In this document: piece after piece, positions 43,670 to 53,260 of the stretch | How positions within the stretch are numbered: position 1 is the first letter of the stretch | Layout: each line of letters starts with the position of its first letter | From: Spongiimicrobium salis | Lineage (GTDB): Bacteria > Bacteroidota > Bacteroidia > Flavobacteriales > Flavobacteriaceae | DNA: 64,000 bases | Assembly (NCBI RefSeq): GCF_043678055.1 | Contig: NZ_JBHEQA010000001.1 | Span: forward strand, 1,178,001 to 1,242,000 | Direction: 5' to 3' | Translations under genes and position numbers: made by a program | Notes under the pieces: model-generated | Database searches by the model: none | Told to the model about the DNA's origin: nothing | Seen by the model: the letters and a program-made list of their open reading frames with translations, nothing else

Positions 43670-45889
43670 ATGAAATCTGTTTTATCCTCTTTTTTTGTAC
43701 TTCTACTTACTTTTTCCTTGCAAGCCCAAGAGCAAGCTTGGCAGGGCAAGTTTGAACCTATTGATCGTTTGATCAGTCCCCCAAGCCCGTATAGGACTGC
43801 CAGTGGCGCCCCGGGTAAAGCATATTGGCAGCAACGCACGGATTATGTGATAAAAGCAGAAATTGAGGAATCCAAAAATATCCTCCATGGAGAAGAAGTC
43901 ATTACCTACTACAACAATTCCCCGGATGATCTTCCTTACCTCTGGGTGCAATTGGATCAAAATGTAAATCGAAAAGAGAACAAGGGGTTCAGTGAAATGG
44001 TAGGAACCATACGGGACTCTATGACCACACGTCAAATACAACAATTGACAAGAGCAGTGGATTTCCCTGCCGGTTATACCATTAAATATGTAAAAAATGC
44101 AGCAGGAAAAGATTTGCGCACTACCATAAACAATACGATGATGAAGGTACGTTTGGAGCAACCCTTACAATCGGGTGCCTCCCTAAAACTTTCAATTGCC
44201 TGGTCGTATCATATCACTGATCGTAGTCAATTTGTACTTTCCCGGGAAGGATATGAATATTTCCCTGCAGATGATAATACCATGTATCTTATTGCCCATT
44301 GGTTCCCAAGAATGGCTGTCTATAGCGATACAGAAGGTTGGCAAAACAAGCAATTTCAAAAGTTGGGTGAATTTGCTTTGGAATTTGGAGATTATGATGT
44401 AGAAATCAAGGTGCCTCAAGATCATGTTGTTGCTGCTACAGGAGCCCTTCAAAACGCAGATGCAGTACTTAGCAAAGAACAGCGCAAAAGAATGGCAGCA
44501 GCTCGGACTTCTTTTGATGAACCCGTAATCATCATTAGCCCGGAAGAGGCCATTGCCAATGAAAAAAAGAAAGCGCGCAAGACCAAAACCTGGAAGTTCA
44601 AGGCCAAAAACACTCGTGATTTCGCCTTTGCTTCTTCCCGAAAATTTATTTGGGATGCACAGGCCGTACAATTTTCCGATCATGTTACCATGGCCATGTC
44701 TTTTTACCCAAAAGAAGGTCTTCCCGTATGGCCCAAAGAATCTACCAAGGCCGTAGTCAATGCCCTGCAGGTGTATTCGGAGTCCACTTTTGAATACCCT
44801 TATCCTGTTGCCATTTCGGTAAACACTTCCAATATAGGAATGGAATTTCCCATGATTAGCTTCAATGGAGGTCGTCCTACCAATGGGAAAATGAGTCAAC
44901 AAGCCATTGGAGGAATGGTACGCACCATTGTACACGAAGTGGGACATAACTGGTTTCCGATGATCGTAAGTTCGGACGAGCGCCAATGGATGTGGATGGA
45001 TGAAGGTTTAAACACTTACTTAGATCAGAAAACCATGGCCGAACGCTATCCACAACATAATAGCATAACTCCTAAAGACATTGCTCCTTATATGAGTGGG
45101 GATAAAAATGTAATGCGTCCTATTATGACCTCTTCGGATAGTGAGAGCCTGAGTAGAATTGGAGCAAATTTCTATAATAAACCTACGGTAGGTTTACAAA
45201 TGCTTCGCAATTCCATTATTGGTCCGGAGCTCTTTGATGAAGCCTTTAGGGAATATGCCAACCGATGGAAATACAAGCACCCCAACCCTGGAGATCTTTT
45301 CCGGACTTTAGAAGATGCCACCGCCACGGATCTCGATTGGTTTTGGAGAGGGTGGTTTTTTACCACGGATCAAGTAGACATGGAACTAAGCAATGTAAAA
45401 TGGTTCAGGGTCTTGGAAAAAGAGAGCAATATAGAAAATCAAAAAAAGAAAGTTGCCCTTAAGGTAGCGGCTGAGAATGGAGCTACGGCCCAAGCCAAGG
45501 ATTTCTCTGCCGGTCCGGAAGATATCACCATGATTACGGCAAGAGATCGGGATTATGGGCAATTCCTATCTCGTTTGGATGATGACAAAATCAGAGGGGA
45601 GCTTTCCGGAAAAAATATTTATGAATTGACCATCAAGAATGTCGGTGGCCTTGTCATGCCAGTAACTATTGAATGGAAGTACAAGGATGGAACTTCGGAA
45701 ATTGAACGTTTGCCTGCTGAAATATGGCGATTGAACGAATATCAAATCAAAAAGACGTTCATTAAATCCAAAGAAGCAGTATCTATTGTTCTTGATCCAA
45801 ATTTTGAATTTCCCGATGTTGATCTTGAAAACAACAGTTTCCCTAAAAAGGAGGGGATGTCTAAATTTGATCAAATGAAGAAGAACTAA
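43670..45889 (+). CDS. M1-family aminopeptidase, secreted
   Basis: 739 residues from the ATG at 43670, which gives the signal peptide SVLSSFFVLLLTFSLQAQ; the frame stays open upstream but overlaps crtY. Gluzincin motif IVHEVGHNW with a third zinc ligand in MDEGLNTYLD, preceded by NIGMEFPMISF in place of GxMEN. The N-terminal beta domain has SKNILHGEEVITYYNN. Expected to trim N-terminal residues from peptides in the periplasm or at the surface. The gene follows crtY by 43 bases and ends before a bidirectional terminator. Confidence 0.92.
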   Translation: MKSVLSSFFVLLLTFSLQAQEQAWQGKFEPIDRLISPPSPYRTASGAPGKAYWQQRTDYVIKAEIEESKNILHGEEVITYYNNSPDDLPYLWVQLDQNVNRKENKGFSEMVGTIRDSMTTRQIQQLTRAVDFPAGYTIKYVKNAAGKDLRTTINNTMMKVRLEQPLQSGASLKLSIAWSYHITDRSQFVLSREGYEYFPADDNTMYLIAHWFPRMAVYSDTEGWQNKQFQKLGEFALEFGDYDVEIKVPQDHVVAATGALQNADAVLSKEQRKRMAAARTSFDEPVIIISPEEAIANEKKKARKTKTWKFKAKNTRDFAFASSRKFIWDAQAVQFSDHVTMAMSFYPKEGLPVWPKESTKAVVNALQVYSESTFEYPYPVAISVNTSNIGMEFPMISFNGGRPTNGKMSQQAIGGMVRTIVHEVGHNWFPMIVSSDERQWMWMDEGLNTYLDQKTMAERYPQHNSITPKDIAPYMSGDKNVMRPIMTSSDSESLSRIGANFYNKPTVGLQMLRNSIIGPELFDEAFREYANRWKYKHPNPGDLFRTLEDATATDLDWFWRGWFFTTDQVDMELSNVKWFRVLEKESNIENQKKKVALKVAAENGATAQAKDFSAGPEDITMITARDRDYGQFLSRLDDDKIRGELSGKNIYELTIKNVGGLVMPVTIEWKYKDGTSEIERLPAEIWRLNEYQIKKTFIKSKEAVSIVLDPNFEFPDVDLENNSFPKKEGMSKFDQMKKN

Positions 45890-45964
45890 ATTTTTATTGG
45901 GATGTCTTTTCTAAAGCGTTGAAATTTATTCTGCTATTGACATAGTTACATCCTTTGGAGTTAT

Positions 45965-46006
45965 AAAAATGCATTAAAGGCAAGAAGCTGTTTTTAATGC
46001 ATTTTT
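45965..46006. terminator. bidirectional rho-independent terminator
   Basis: Stem AAAAATGCATTAAA / TTTAATGCATTTTT around a 14-base loop, between the convergent M1 peptidase gene and the 219-residue beta-barrel gene. A-run and T-run flanks allow function in both directions. Confidence 0.82.
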
Positions 46007-46027
46007 CTATTTTGATATAAGGCATAT

Positions 46028-46687
46028 TCAAAGTACAAAAATCACTCCTAAAGTAACATTAACATCATCGGCATTGATTGCCTCCTCCAGGGAAATCGCC
46101 ACATTTTCCTCACTGCTCTCTACACTCACATAGCGCGCACGTTTATACATTGCGCTAAGACGTATGGCCATATTTGGGCGCAGGGCAAATTCCAGACCGC
46201 CCCCAGCAGTAAAATTCGCAATATCTCCAATAAAAATGGCATCACTGATACGATTTTGAGAAACCAATAACGCACTTTCCTTTGCTCTAATTGGCATCAG
46301 AGGGACCCATCCTAGCTGTATAAATGGCTGTAGTCTGTACTCCTTTAGAAACAACCTCCTTATAGTAAAACTCCACATACTATGCACTGCTTCCCCTCCA
46401 ACTCCCGATAAATCAATATCATGTGTAGTTCGCTGATAGGCCAATTCAACATACAAGCCCGAGTATCGATATCCCATGGCCACCCCAAATCCAATTCCTG
46501 CATCAAATTTGGGTACGGCGAATACGTCATCAACGGAAACCAATACATTTTCCCCATTAAAACCACTGCCTACCTTGTTATAAGCCAAACCAAGGTCAAG
46601 AAAAAGGCCGTCCTTTCCATCTTGCCCATACGTCATGATAGGAAGCATCAACAAAAAAGCGGTTAAAAAATGTTTACTGCGCATCAT
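46028..46687 (-). CDS. outer-membrane beta-barrel protein
   Basis: 219 residues with a signal peptide (FLTAFLLMLPIMTYGQ) and alternating amphipathic strands such as GLFLDLGLAYNKVGSGF, GIGFGVAMGYRYSGLYVELA, FIQLGWVPLMP and MAIRLSAMYKRARYV, ending in LGVIFVL, close to an outer-membrane C-terminal signature. Probably an 8- to 10-strand barrel. Its start overlaps the stop of the preceding gene by 4 bases, so it is the last gene of a three-gene operon. Function unknown. Confidence 0.8.
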   Translation of the reverse strand: MMRSKHFLTAFLLMLPIMTYGQDGKDGLFLDLGLAYNKVGSGFNGENVLVSVDDVFAVPKFDAGIGFGVAMGYRYSGLYVELAYQRTTHDIDLSGVGGEAVHSMWSFTIRRLFLKEYRLQPFIQLGWVPLMPIRAKESALLVSQNRISDAIFIGDIANFTAGGGLEFALRPNMAIRLSAMYKRARYVSVESSEENVAISLEEAINADDVNVTLGVIFVL

Positions 46688-47274
46688 TGGGAACCGCTAT
46701 ATTCTTGAAGTAAGCAATTTGCAGGGGCAATACAATTGGACTGGTAACGCTCTTTTAATACTTCGAAATCAAAAAAAGTCCCCAAATCATCTTCTCCCCT
46801 ATTATTTTTGGCCACCTTATCTGAAGTAAAGTATACCTTAATATGACGAATCCGCTGGGAAGAAAACAGTTCCAATTGTTCTTCCGTAATTTTATAATAC
46901 GGTTTGTTGATCTCTGTAGTTACCGGCAAAGTAAATTTCCCTGGAGTATCTTTTCCCGGATATAAGGTTACAATACTGTCATTTTGAAATTGCACCAAAA
47001 GAGGGTTATTTTTCATAATATCCACTCTAGCTCCAAATTCGCGTGCCAATACCAACCCGAGATAGTATCCCTTATTGGATTTAATAAAACTAGCACTTGC
47101 CGCCTGACTAAATTTAGAAAACAAGGCTTTTGGTTTTGTTGCTTTTACAATCTCTTCTGAGAGTTGTTTTTTGGCTTTTTTGGCTACTTTTTTTGAATAC
47201 TTACAATTTTGACCGCTACAGACTATCGATACAAAGAAGAACAGTAGTATTGAATTCCATTTTAAGGTGTTCAT
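46684..47274 (-). CDS. secreted hypothetical protein, middle gene of three-gene operon
   Basis: 196 residues. A signal peptide (ILLFFFVSIVCSGQ) precedes a basic segment (KYSKKVAKKAKKQLSE) and a mixed alpha/beta body with YYLGLVLAREFGARVDIM, VTTEINKPYYKITEEQLELF and IRHIKVYFTSDKV. Two Cys near the C-terminus (NCIAPANC) and one in the N-terminal NCKYS could pair. Coupled by 4-base overlaps to both neighbours. No family recognised; probably periplasmic. Confidence 0.75.
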   Translation of the reverse strand: MNTLKWNSILLFFFVSIVCSGQNCKYSKKVAKKAKKQLSEEIVKATKPKALFSKFSQAASASFIKSNKGYYLGLVLAREFGARVDIMKNNPLLVQFQNDSIVTLYPGKDTPGKFTLPVTTEINKPYYKITEEQLELFSSQRIRHIKVYFTSDKVAKNNRGEDDLGTFFDFEVLKERYQSNCIAPANCLLQEYSGSQ

Positions 47275-47792
47275 AAGGATACAGTGATTTTAATTACGAA
47301 TTGATCATGAAAGGCATCGTAATCCAATCTTAAGGGGAGATTTACCCCTACAAGCTTTCCTCCGGAATACAATTCTTTCCATTTTGGGAATATAGACCCC
47401 ACAAGAGCTCCCACCACGGCACCTCCGCCCGTAAGTCCTAAATAAAATCCAGAACTTTTCTTTTGATCTCTCCCCAAAGCATCGGGTTGCGCATCTATAA
47501 GAACTGCGGTAAGAGCCATGGTGCCAGCCCCATACAATGCGCCTTCGAGCCAGTAGCTTCCTTTCGGCGTTCTAATAAAACGAATGGCCTCCAGCGGCAA
47601 GGTATTTTTACTTTTATCTTCGGTAGTAGAAAACAGGGCTTCTGTAGCACTCAAACGCAGATCGTTCACCTTTAATATCCTATGGTCTTCCAAATAGACC
47701 TTGGCCTTTTTATAGGAACGCTGGTTGTTTTCTTGGGAAAAAGAGCTTGCCCCAATCATCACAAAAGACAGTATTGAAATCAAGTACTTCAT
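47271..47792 (-). CDS. secreted hypothetical with glycine-zipper segment
   Basis: 173 residues, first gene of the operon. Signal peptide YLISILSFVMIGASSFSQ. The body has a strand region KAKVYLEDHRILKVNDLRLS, then a SYWLEGALYGAGTMALTAVL helix and a glycine-rich GFYLGLTGGGAVVGALVGSI segment, as in glycine-zipper envelope proteins, and a C-terminal strand FVIKITVSL. Probably periplasmic or outer-membrane associated. It overlaps the next gene by 4 bases. Function unknown. Confidence 0.75.
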   Translation of the reverse strand: MKYLISILSFVMIGASSFSQENNQRSYKKAKVYLEDHRILKVNDLRLSATEALFSTTEDKSKNTLPLEAIRFIRTPKGSYWLEGALYGAGTMALTAVLIDAQPDALGRDQKKSSGFYLGLTGGGAVVGALVGSIFPKWKELYSGGKLVGVNLPLRLDYDAFHDQFVIKITVSL

Positions 47793-48081
47793 TGTTTGGT
47801 TTTTAGTTGCACGCCATTATCAAGAAAACAATGGCACAAGGGTTATTTTCCACTGAAAGTGAAGGTCATAATTCTTAAGGGGGAATGTGGGATAGGCAGG
47901 TGGTCTCTTTTCAACAATGTTGTGGGTTTTTCAAAGCGAACCGCAGGCTTCATTTTGTTCCTTGACTATCTCAAAACAAATGTAGAAAGTGTGGTTTTTA
48001 TGGAGTGTCACAGATGTTGCAAACTTTTACAATTATGTGTCAAAGGGTATTGAAAGTGCCTTATTACAGGAGTTTATAGAT

Positions 48082-50937
48082 TTATTCTTCGTCGGAATAT
48101 TGCGAAGGTGATTTTCCAAAAGTTTCTCGAAAACACTTTGAGAAATAGCCGATATTATCGAAGCCTACTTTATAGGCAATTTCCGAAACAGTACCCGAAT
48201 TGCCCTTAAGCAATTGTGCCGCTCTTTTTAGGCGGATCAATCGCACAAATTTAGTCGTGGAATACCCCGTTAGCTCCTTGAGTTTACGATGAAGTTTTGA
48301 TCGACTCACCCCCATTTCGGATGTGAATTTAACAATGGCAAAACCGGAATCTTCCAAATGCGATTCCACTACTTCCACAGCGCGCTCCAGAAATTGCTGG
48401 TCTGCCGATGTCACTTCCACCTGTTGAAGGGAAAGCGTCATGCTATTATTTTCGGCCTGTGCTTGTAGTGCCGAATTGGTTTCCTTTTCCCAATTTCGCA
48501 ATCGCAATTCAAATTGCCTGCGAATGCGTTTGACTTTCATTACATTTCTATAGATCAAAAGCGTCAAAACCAGCATACATACTATATACATCCCATAGGC
48601 CCAACCCGATTGCCATAATGGGGGCAAAATTCTAATGCGCATCAGGGCGTTTTTTGTGATATCCTTCTGAATTCTAAGTTGAAGAACATAAGATCCAGGG
48701 TCTAAGTTTCCCAAAGTGATCCATCGTTCTTCTCCAATAAGATTCCAATTTTCTTCATACCCTTTGAGTTGATACTCATACGTATTATTCACCTTGTCCG
48801 CATAATTCAATTCGGCAAATTTAATAGCCAAGGTATTCTGGTCGTGCTTTAGTACAATGTCTTTGACTCTGGATATATGTTTATCTAAAAAGGTATTGGC
48901 GACTTGCTCTTGCTCATCGAGCAGTTTAAAGTCTGTAAAAACCAGGCTTCGGCTCTTACTGTTTTCCTTAATATTATCTGGATAAAAAGCATTGAATCCG
49001 TTAATACCCCCAAAGAAAAACTCCCCATTCTTTCCTCTGGCATAGGCTCCCGCATTGAATTCTGCATTTTGAATGCCGTCTTCCATGCCAAAATAGCGGA
49101 AGCTTTCCGTATGTGGATCAAATCGGGTTAATCCAGCATTGCTCGTAAACCAGACAGCATTATTTTCATCTATTAAAATCCCATAAATTACATCGTTTAA
49201 CAGGCCTTCACTAATGGTATAATGCCGAAATGTGGCGCTATTTGGTTCCAAGACATTTATTCCTCCCCCATAGGTACCGATCCACAATGCCCCATTTTTA
49301 TCCTCTGCTAGACTTGTAATATAATCATGACTTAGGGAAAAAGTATCTTTTGGACGATGTAGGTATCTTTTCATAGTTCCCGTTACCGTATCGAGAACGT
49401 TCAATCCGTTCTGGGTCCCTATCCACAGCTTTCCCTTACTCCCGAAGTAAAGCGTATTGACCGCCGCTCCACTTAGGCTATTTTCATTCCCTTTTTGATG
49501 CGAATACTTTTTAGCTATTCCTGTTTTTGGGTTAAAGCGCCACAAATCTGCGGCTCCCACCCATATATTCCCCTCATCATCACTTTCCAAGGAACGGACC
49601 TGACCTATGGTATCCTTCTTTCCCGGAAAATGAAGATATCGCTGAAATAGCTTCCGTTTTTTATCAAAACTATTCAAACCATCAAACCAGGTCCCAATCC
49701 AGAGCTTTCCGTTAACGTCTTCTTCCAAAGACCTGACTATTCCCGAAGAAATCGTTGTAACATCCAAGGAATCATGTGTATATACTATAATTTGTTTGGT
49801 GTTCCTATTAATGCGATTCAATCCTTCATGAGTTCCCGCCCAAAGCTCTCCATCACGGTCATATAGTAAGGCCCGCACCCGGTTATCACTTATACTATTT
49901 TTATCTCCGGGATAATGTTTATAATGTTCAAACCTAAATCCTTTTGCATCATATTTATTGATTCCCCCACCGTAGGTCCCCAACCACAACAGCTCTTCAT
50001 CTAAAAAAATAGACCGAATCGCATTTGAATTTAAGCCGGATGGATTAAAAGGATTGTGGGAAATTTGTTGCAGCTTGCCCTTGGAGCGGCTAAATTGAAT
50101 TAACCCATCTATATTTGTGCCGACCCACAAAGTGCCTTGAGGACCATGCCTTATGGACAAAATACTTTTGCTGTCATTTGTTGTATAAAACGGAAATTTT
50201 TCAGTGGTCTTCTCCCTTAAGTCAAGTCGAATAAGGGCTTTTTTAGTACTTATCCATAGCGCTAATGTATCCAGAAGCAATGCACTTCCCAAAGGTCCCA
50301 TAATTGTCTTTTGTTCATAGACCTGACGAAAAACTTCCCCGTTCCAAGATATTTTTTCCAATCCCTCTGAACTCAATACCCATAGGTGTCCCGAAGCGTC
50401 TTCTACCAAACTCCTTACCGCATACTTTTCTCCTTGTCGTTGAGGTGTATAGTGCACGAAACCCGTTTTAGAACTAAAGGCGCTGAGACCATCTTGTGTA
50501 CCCACCAACAAGGTTCCGTCCTTCAGTACCTCTAAGGCTACGACATTGTTGTCGCTTAAGCTTTCAGTAGCATCAGCTCGGTGCTGATAGCGTGTAAACG
50601 TTTCGGTATCCGGGTCAAAGGAATTTAACCCATTTGTTGTACCTATCCATAAAACCCCATCACCCTGCTCTACTATTGTCTGAATATTGCTGCTGCTAAG
50701 GCTCTTCGCATCATTGGGAATATGACGATATACGGTGAAATCGGCCCCGTCATATTTATTAAGACCATCTTCTGTCCCAAACCACATAAACCCTCTACTA
50801 TCTTTTAGTATACAGGTTACGGATGATTGGGATAATCCGTCTTCGAGTGTGAGATGTCTAAATTTGGATAATTGATTTTGCCCTATGATAAGAAAAGGGA
50901 CAAGAAGACAGGTATGTAATAGTAAATTAACCCTCAT
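48082..50937 (-). CDS. two-component-type propeller + AraC one-component sensor
   Basis: 951 residues. A signal peptide is followed by about fourteen two-component-regulator propeller blades (LWIGTxxGLN and similar) forming two periplasmic seven-blade propellers, then a Y_Y_Y domain (LAIKFAELNYADKVNNTYEY) and one transmembrane helix (WAYGMYIVCMLVLTLLIY). The cytoplasmic part is a coiled stretch and a C-terminal AraC domain with TVSEIAYKVGFDNIGYFSKCF. The histidine kinase and receiver domains of classical hybrid two-component systems are absent. A ligand is presumably sensed by the propellers and passed straight to DNA. Neighbouring genes do not indicate a sugar locus. Confidence 0.93.
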   Translation of the reverse strand: MRVNLLLHTCLLVPFLIIGQNQLSKFRHLTLEDGLSQSSVTCILKDSRGFMWFGTEDGLNKYDGADFTVYRHIPNDAKSLSSSNIQTIVEQGDGVLWIGTTNGLNSFDPDTETFTRYQHRADATESLSDNNVVALEVLKDGTLLVGTQDGLSAFSSKTGFVHYTPQRQGEKYAVRSLVEDASGHLWVLSSEGLEKISWNGEVFRQVYEQKTIMGPLGSALLLDTLALWISTKKALIRLDLREKTTEKFPFYTTNDSKSILSIRHGPQGTLWVGTNIDGLIQFSRSKGKLQQISHNPFNPSGLNSNAIRSIFLDEELLWLGTYGGGINKYDAKGFRFEHYKHYPGDKNSISDNRVRALLYDRDGELWAGTHEGLNRINRNTKQIIVYTHDSLDVTTISSGIVRSLEEDVNGKLWIGTWFDGLNSFDKKRKLFQRYLHFPGKKDTIGQVRSLESDDEGNIWVGAADLWRFNPKTGIAKKYSHQKGNENSLSGAAVNTLYFGSKGKLWIGTQNGLNVLDTVTGTMKRYLHRPKDTFSLSHDYITSLAEDKNGALWIGTYGGGINVLEPNSATFRHYTISEGLLNDVIYGILIDENNAVWFTSNAGLTRFDPHTESFRYFGMEDGIQNAEFNAGAYARGKNGEFFFGGINGFNAFYPDNIKENSKSRSLVFTDFKLLDEQEQVANTFLDKHISRVKDIVLKHDQNTLAIKFAELNYADKVNNTYEYQLKGYEENWNLIGEERWITLGNLDPGSYVLQLRIQKDITKNALMRIRILPPLWQSGWAYGMYIVCMLVLTLLIYRNVMKVKRIRRQFELRLRNWEKETNSALQAQAENNSMTLSLQQVEVTSADQQFLERAVEVVESHLEDSGFAIVKFTSEMGVSRSKLHRKLKELTGYSTTKFVRLIRLKRAAQLLKGNSGTVSEIAYKVGFDNIGYFSKCFRETFGKSPSQYSDEE

Positions 50938-51165
50938 AGTGTTCCACTATACAAAGTAATGAATTATATTAACTATCTGGAAAATAGAGTCCTATAAAAG
51001 CAGGAGTTAGCATTAAATAAGATCTTGGATGTAATCCTATGGGCAAATGGGTCTCGCCTAAAACCCAACTTCATCTCCCTTTTGGGTTTCATTCTCCCTC
51101 AAGGAAAAATATTTTAATTCATCATAGATTCTGAATTAGAAGTTCGGTAAATTCAATATATTTAG

Positions 51166-53259
51166 ATGGTAGCACAAAATACCATCCTCTCCATGTTAAA
51201 GCGTATGATCTTAGAACAGCACAGATTTGTTTTCATCTTTTTTCTTCTGATTTTTTCAGGACAGCTTTCCTTTGCACAAAAGGTTCCCTTGGGCCAAGAA
51301 GAATTGGTACGTCATTTGGATCAAGAACTGTCTGGAGAAATTGCTAAGCGCAACCTGGAATACATCTCGCGCCTGCATCGCATGCGGGGATCTGAAGACT
51401 ATACTAAAGCCATTGATTTTATTCGTACGAAGCTCCAGGAATATCATTTGCCCAAAACAGAATTGATTCAGATCCCTACGGATGGAAAGACGATGTACGG
51501 CACCCAAAAATCAAGATTGGCCTGGGACGTAGATTTTGCAGAGCTCTGGGAAGTCAAGGACATGAATGGAAAATGGACACCTTATGAAAAAGTGGCCGAT
51601 TGGGCGGCTATTCCTATGGTTTTGGCGCAAGATAGCCATACTGGGGAAGTGATTGCCGATTTGATCGATGTGGGAAGTGGGACTTTGGATACTGACTATG
51701 CGCAAAAAGAGGTTAAAGGAAAATTGGTACTCACTTCTTCCCAGCCTGGGGCTATTGTTCCTTTAGCCATTGAAAAATACGGTGCCGTTGGTATTCTCAG
51801 TTATGCCCAAAATCAGGTAACGGCATGGTGGAAGGAAAACGAGAATCTCATTCGCTGGGGGCATTTGGAGAGTTTTTCCGAGACCAAAACCTTCGCCTTT
51901 ATGGTATCCCTAAAACAGGCCAGGGCTTATAAGGAGCGTTTGAAAAAGGGAGATCGTATTGCATTACACGCCAAAGTCAAGGCAACACAACATCCGGGAA
52001 ATTACGATATTCTAACCACCTTGATCGAAGGTGCAGATCCTAGTTTAAAAAATGAGGAAATCGCCTTTACGTGCCATTTAGATCATCCAAGACCCGGAGC
52101 TAATGATAATGCCAGTGGGTGTACTGCCATTTTAGAAGTGGCCCGAACCCTTCAAAAATTAATTGACGAGGGCAAAATGAATAGGCCAAAACGAAGTATC
52201 CGCTTTATATGGTCGCCTGAAATTGAAGGAACAACGGCATTACTAAATTATAGACCCGAGCTTGCGCAACGCATAAAATTCAATATTCATATGGATATGG
52301 TAGGAGGTGGCCCTGTGACCAAGGCTAGCTTTCACGTTTCAAAAAGTCCTCAAAGCATCCCTAGTTTTATGAATGATATTGGAGAAGCTTTCGGGGCCTT
52401 TGTCAATGCTAGTTCAGATGCCTATGCCAGCGGAGCAAAAGTAGCCTTCCCCTTAGTTTCTGAAGAAGGCGGCAAAGAATCCCTTCAGTCCATTTTGGGG
52501 GAGTTTCATATGGGAAGTGACTTTCAAGTGTTCAGTGAAGGTTCTTTTAGAATTCCCTCCATCTACTTACACGATTGGCCCGATCGTTTTATCCATACCA
52601 ACTATGACCTACCCGCGAACATTGATCCTACGAAACTAAAAAGGGCCGGTTTTATTGGAGCTGCCTCCGCATATTTCCTGGCCAGCTTGGATAGGGAAAA
52701 CCTCCCCAGTCTCATGGCACTTTTAAAGCGACAGACCTTAAACCGGGCCAAAAAAATGCTTGCTTATGCCGAATCCTTACCTTCGGAAGAACAAGAAAAT
52801 GCCAAATACTATTTTTGGCTTCAAGAAGAGGAAGTCGTGAATTCCATAGCACCTTATGCTATTTTACCTACAACACTCTGGAATCAACATCAGGAATTTC
52901 TAACGCATCTTAAAAAGGCCATCGGTAAAGGGAAAAGAATACTTTCCAAACATGCAAAAGCTAAGGTGATCTATACAAGAAACCCAAGTGTAAAAGGTCC
53001 CATGTCCGTTTTTGGTTATGATTATTTCTTTGATCATTACGGCAAAGATAAAACTCCTCCTGTCCTTTTTAGCCATGTCGGTTTGCGTGGAGGTGGGAGC
53101 ACATATGCCTATGAAGCTTTAAATTTTGTAAATGGAAAAAACAATGTGCAAGCCATACGAAATCTGCTCTCGGCCGAATTTGGACCTGTCCCATTGGAAA
53201 CTGTCTTGGAATATTTGGAAGCTTTGGAGCAGATTGGTATAATTCAGAGCTCCCCATAA
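51166..53259 (+). CDS. M28-like metallopeptidase, secreted
   Basis: 697 residues; starts at 51193 or 51205 would give a more compact signal peptide (RFVFIFFLLIFSGQLSFAQ). The catalytic domain has TCHLDHPRPGANDNASG with metal ligands His and Asp, SPEIEGTTALL with the acid, NIHMDMVGG, and a late FIHTNYDLP histidine. A PA-like insertion sits before it (residues ~150-260). The last ~170 residues form a helical region with a wHTH-like end (YAYEALNFVNGKNNVQAIRN). Typical of periplasmic aminopeptidase-like enzymes. It is convergent with the polyprenyl synthase, one base apart. Confidence 0.88.
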   Translation: MVAQNTILSMLKRMILEQHRFVFIFFLLIFSGQLSFAQKVPLGQEELVRHLDQELSGEIAKRNLEYISRLHRMRGSEDYTKAIDFIRTKLQEYHLPKTELIQIPTDGKTMYGTQKSRLAWDVDFAELWEVKDMNGKWTPYEKVADWAAIPMVLAQDSHTGEVIADLIDVGSGTLDTDYAQKEVKGKLVLTSSQPGAIVPLAIEKYGAVGILSYAQNQVTAWWKENENLIRWGHLESFSETKTFAFMVSLKQARAYKERLKKGDRIALHAKVKATQHPGNYDILTTLIEGADPSLKNEEIAFTCHLDHPRPGANDNASGCTAILEVARTLQKLIDEGKMNRPKRSIRFIWSPEIEGTTALLNYRPELAQRIKFNIHMDMVGGGPVTKASFHVSKSPQSIPSFMNDIGEAFGAFVNASSDAYASGAKVAFPLVSEEGGKESLQSILGEFHMGSDFQVFSEGSFRIPSIYLHDWPDRFIHTNYDLPANIDPTKLKRAGFIGAASAYFLASLDRENLPSLMALLKRQTLNRAKKMLAYAESLPSEEQENAKYYFWLQEEEVVNSIAPYAILPTTLWNQHQEFLTHLKKAIGKGKRILSKHAKAKVIYTRNPSVKGPMSVFGYDYFFDHYGKDKTPPVLFSHVGLRGGGSTYAYEALNFVNGKNNVQAIRNLLSAEFGPVPLETVLEYLEALEQIGIIQSSP

Positions 53260-53260
53260 A

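Noticed and set aside
44192..44986. 264-codon open frame antisense to the M1 aminopeptidase
   Set aside because: Composition is not protein-like and the sense strand encodes a clear zinc peptidase; a by-product of codon bias.
47796..48053. 85-codon plus-strand frame between the envelope operon and the propeller-AraC gene
   Set aside because: Odd Cys- and Lys-rich composition with no domain; occupies the promoter region of the leftward operon.
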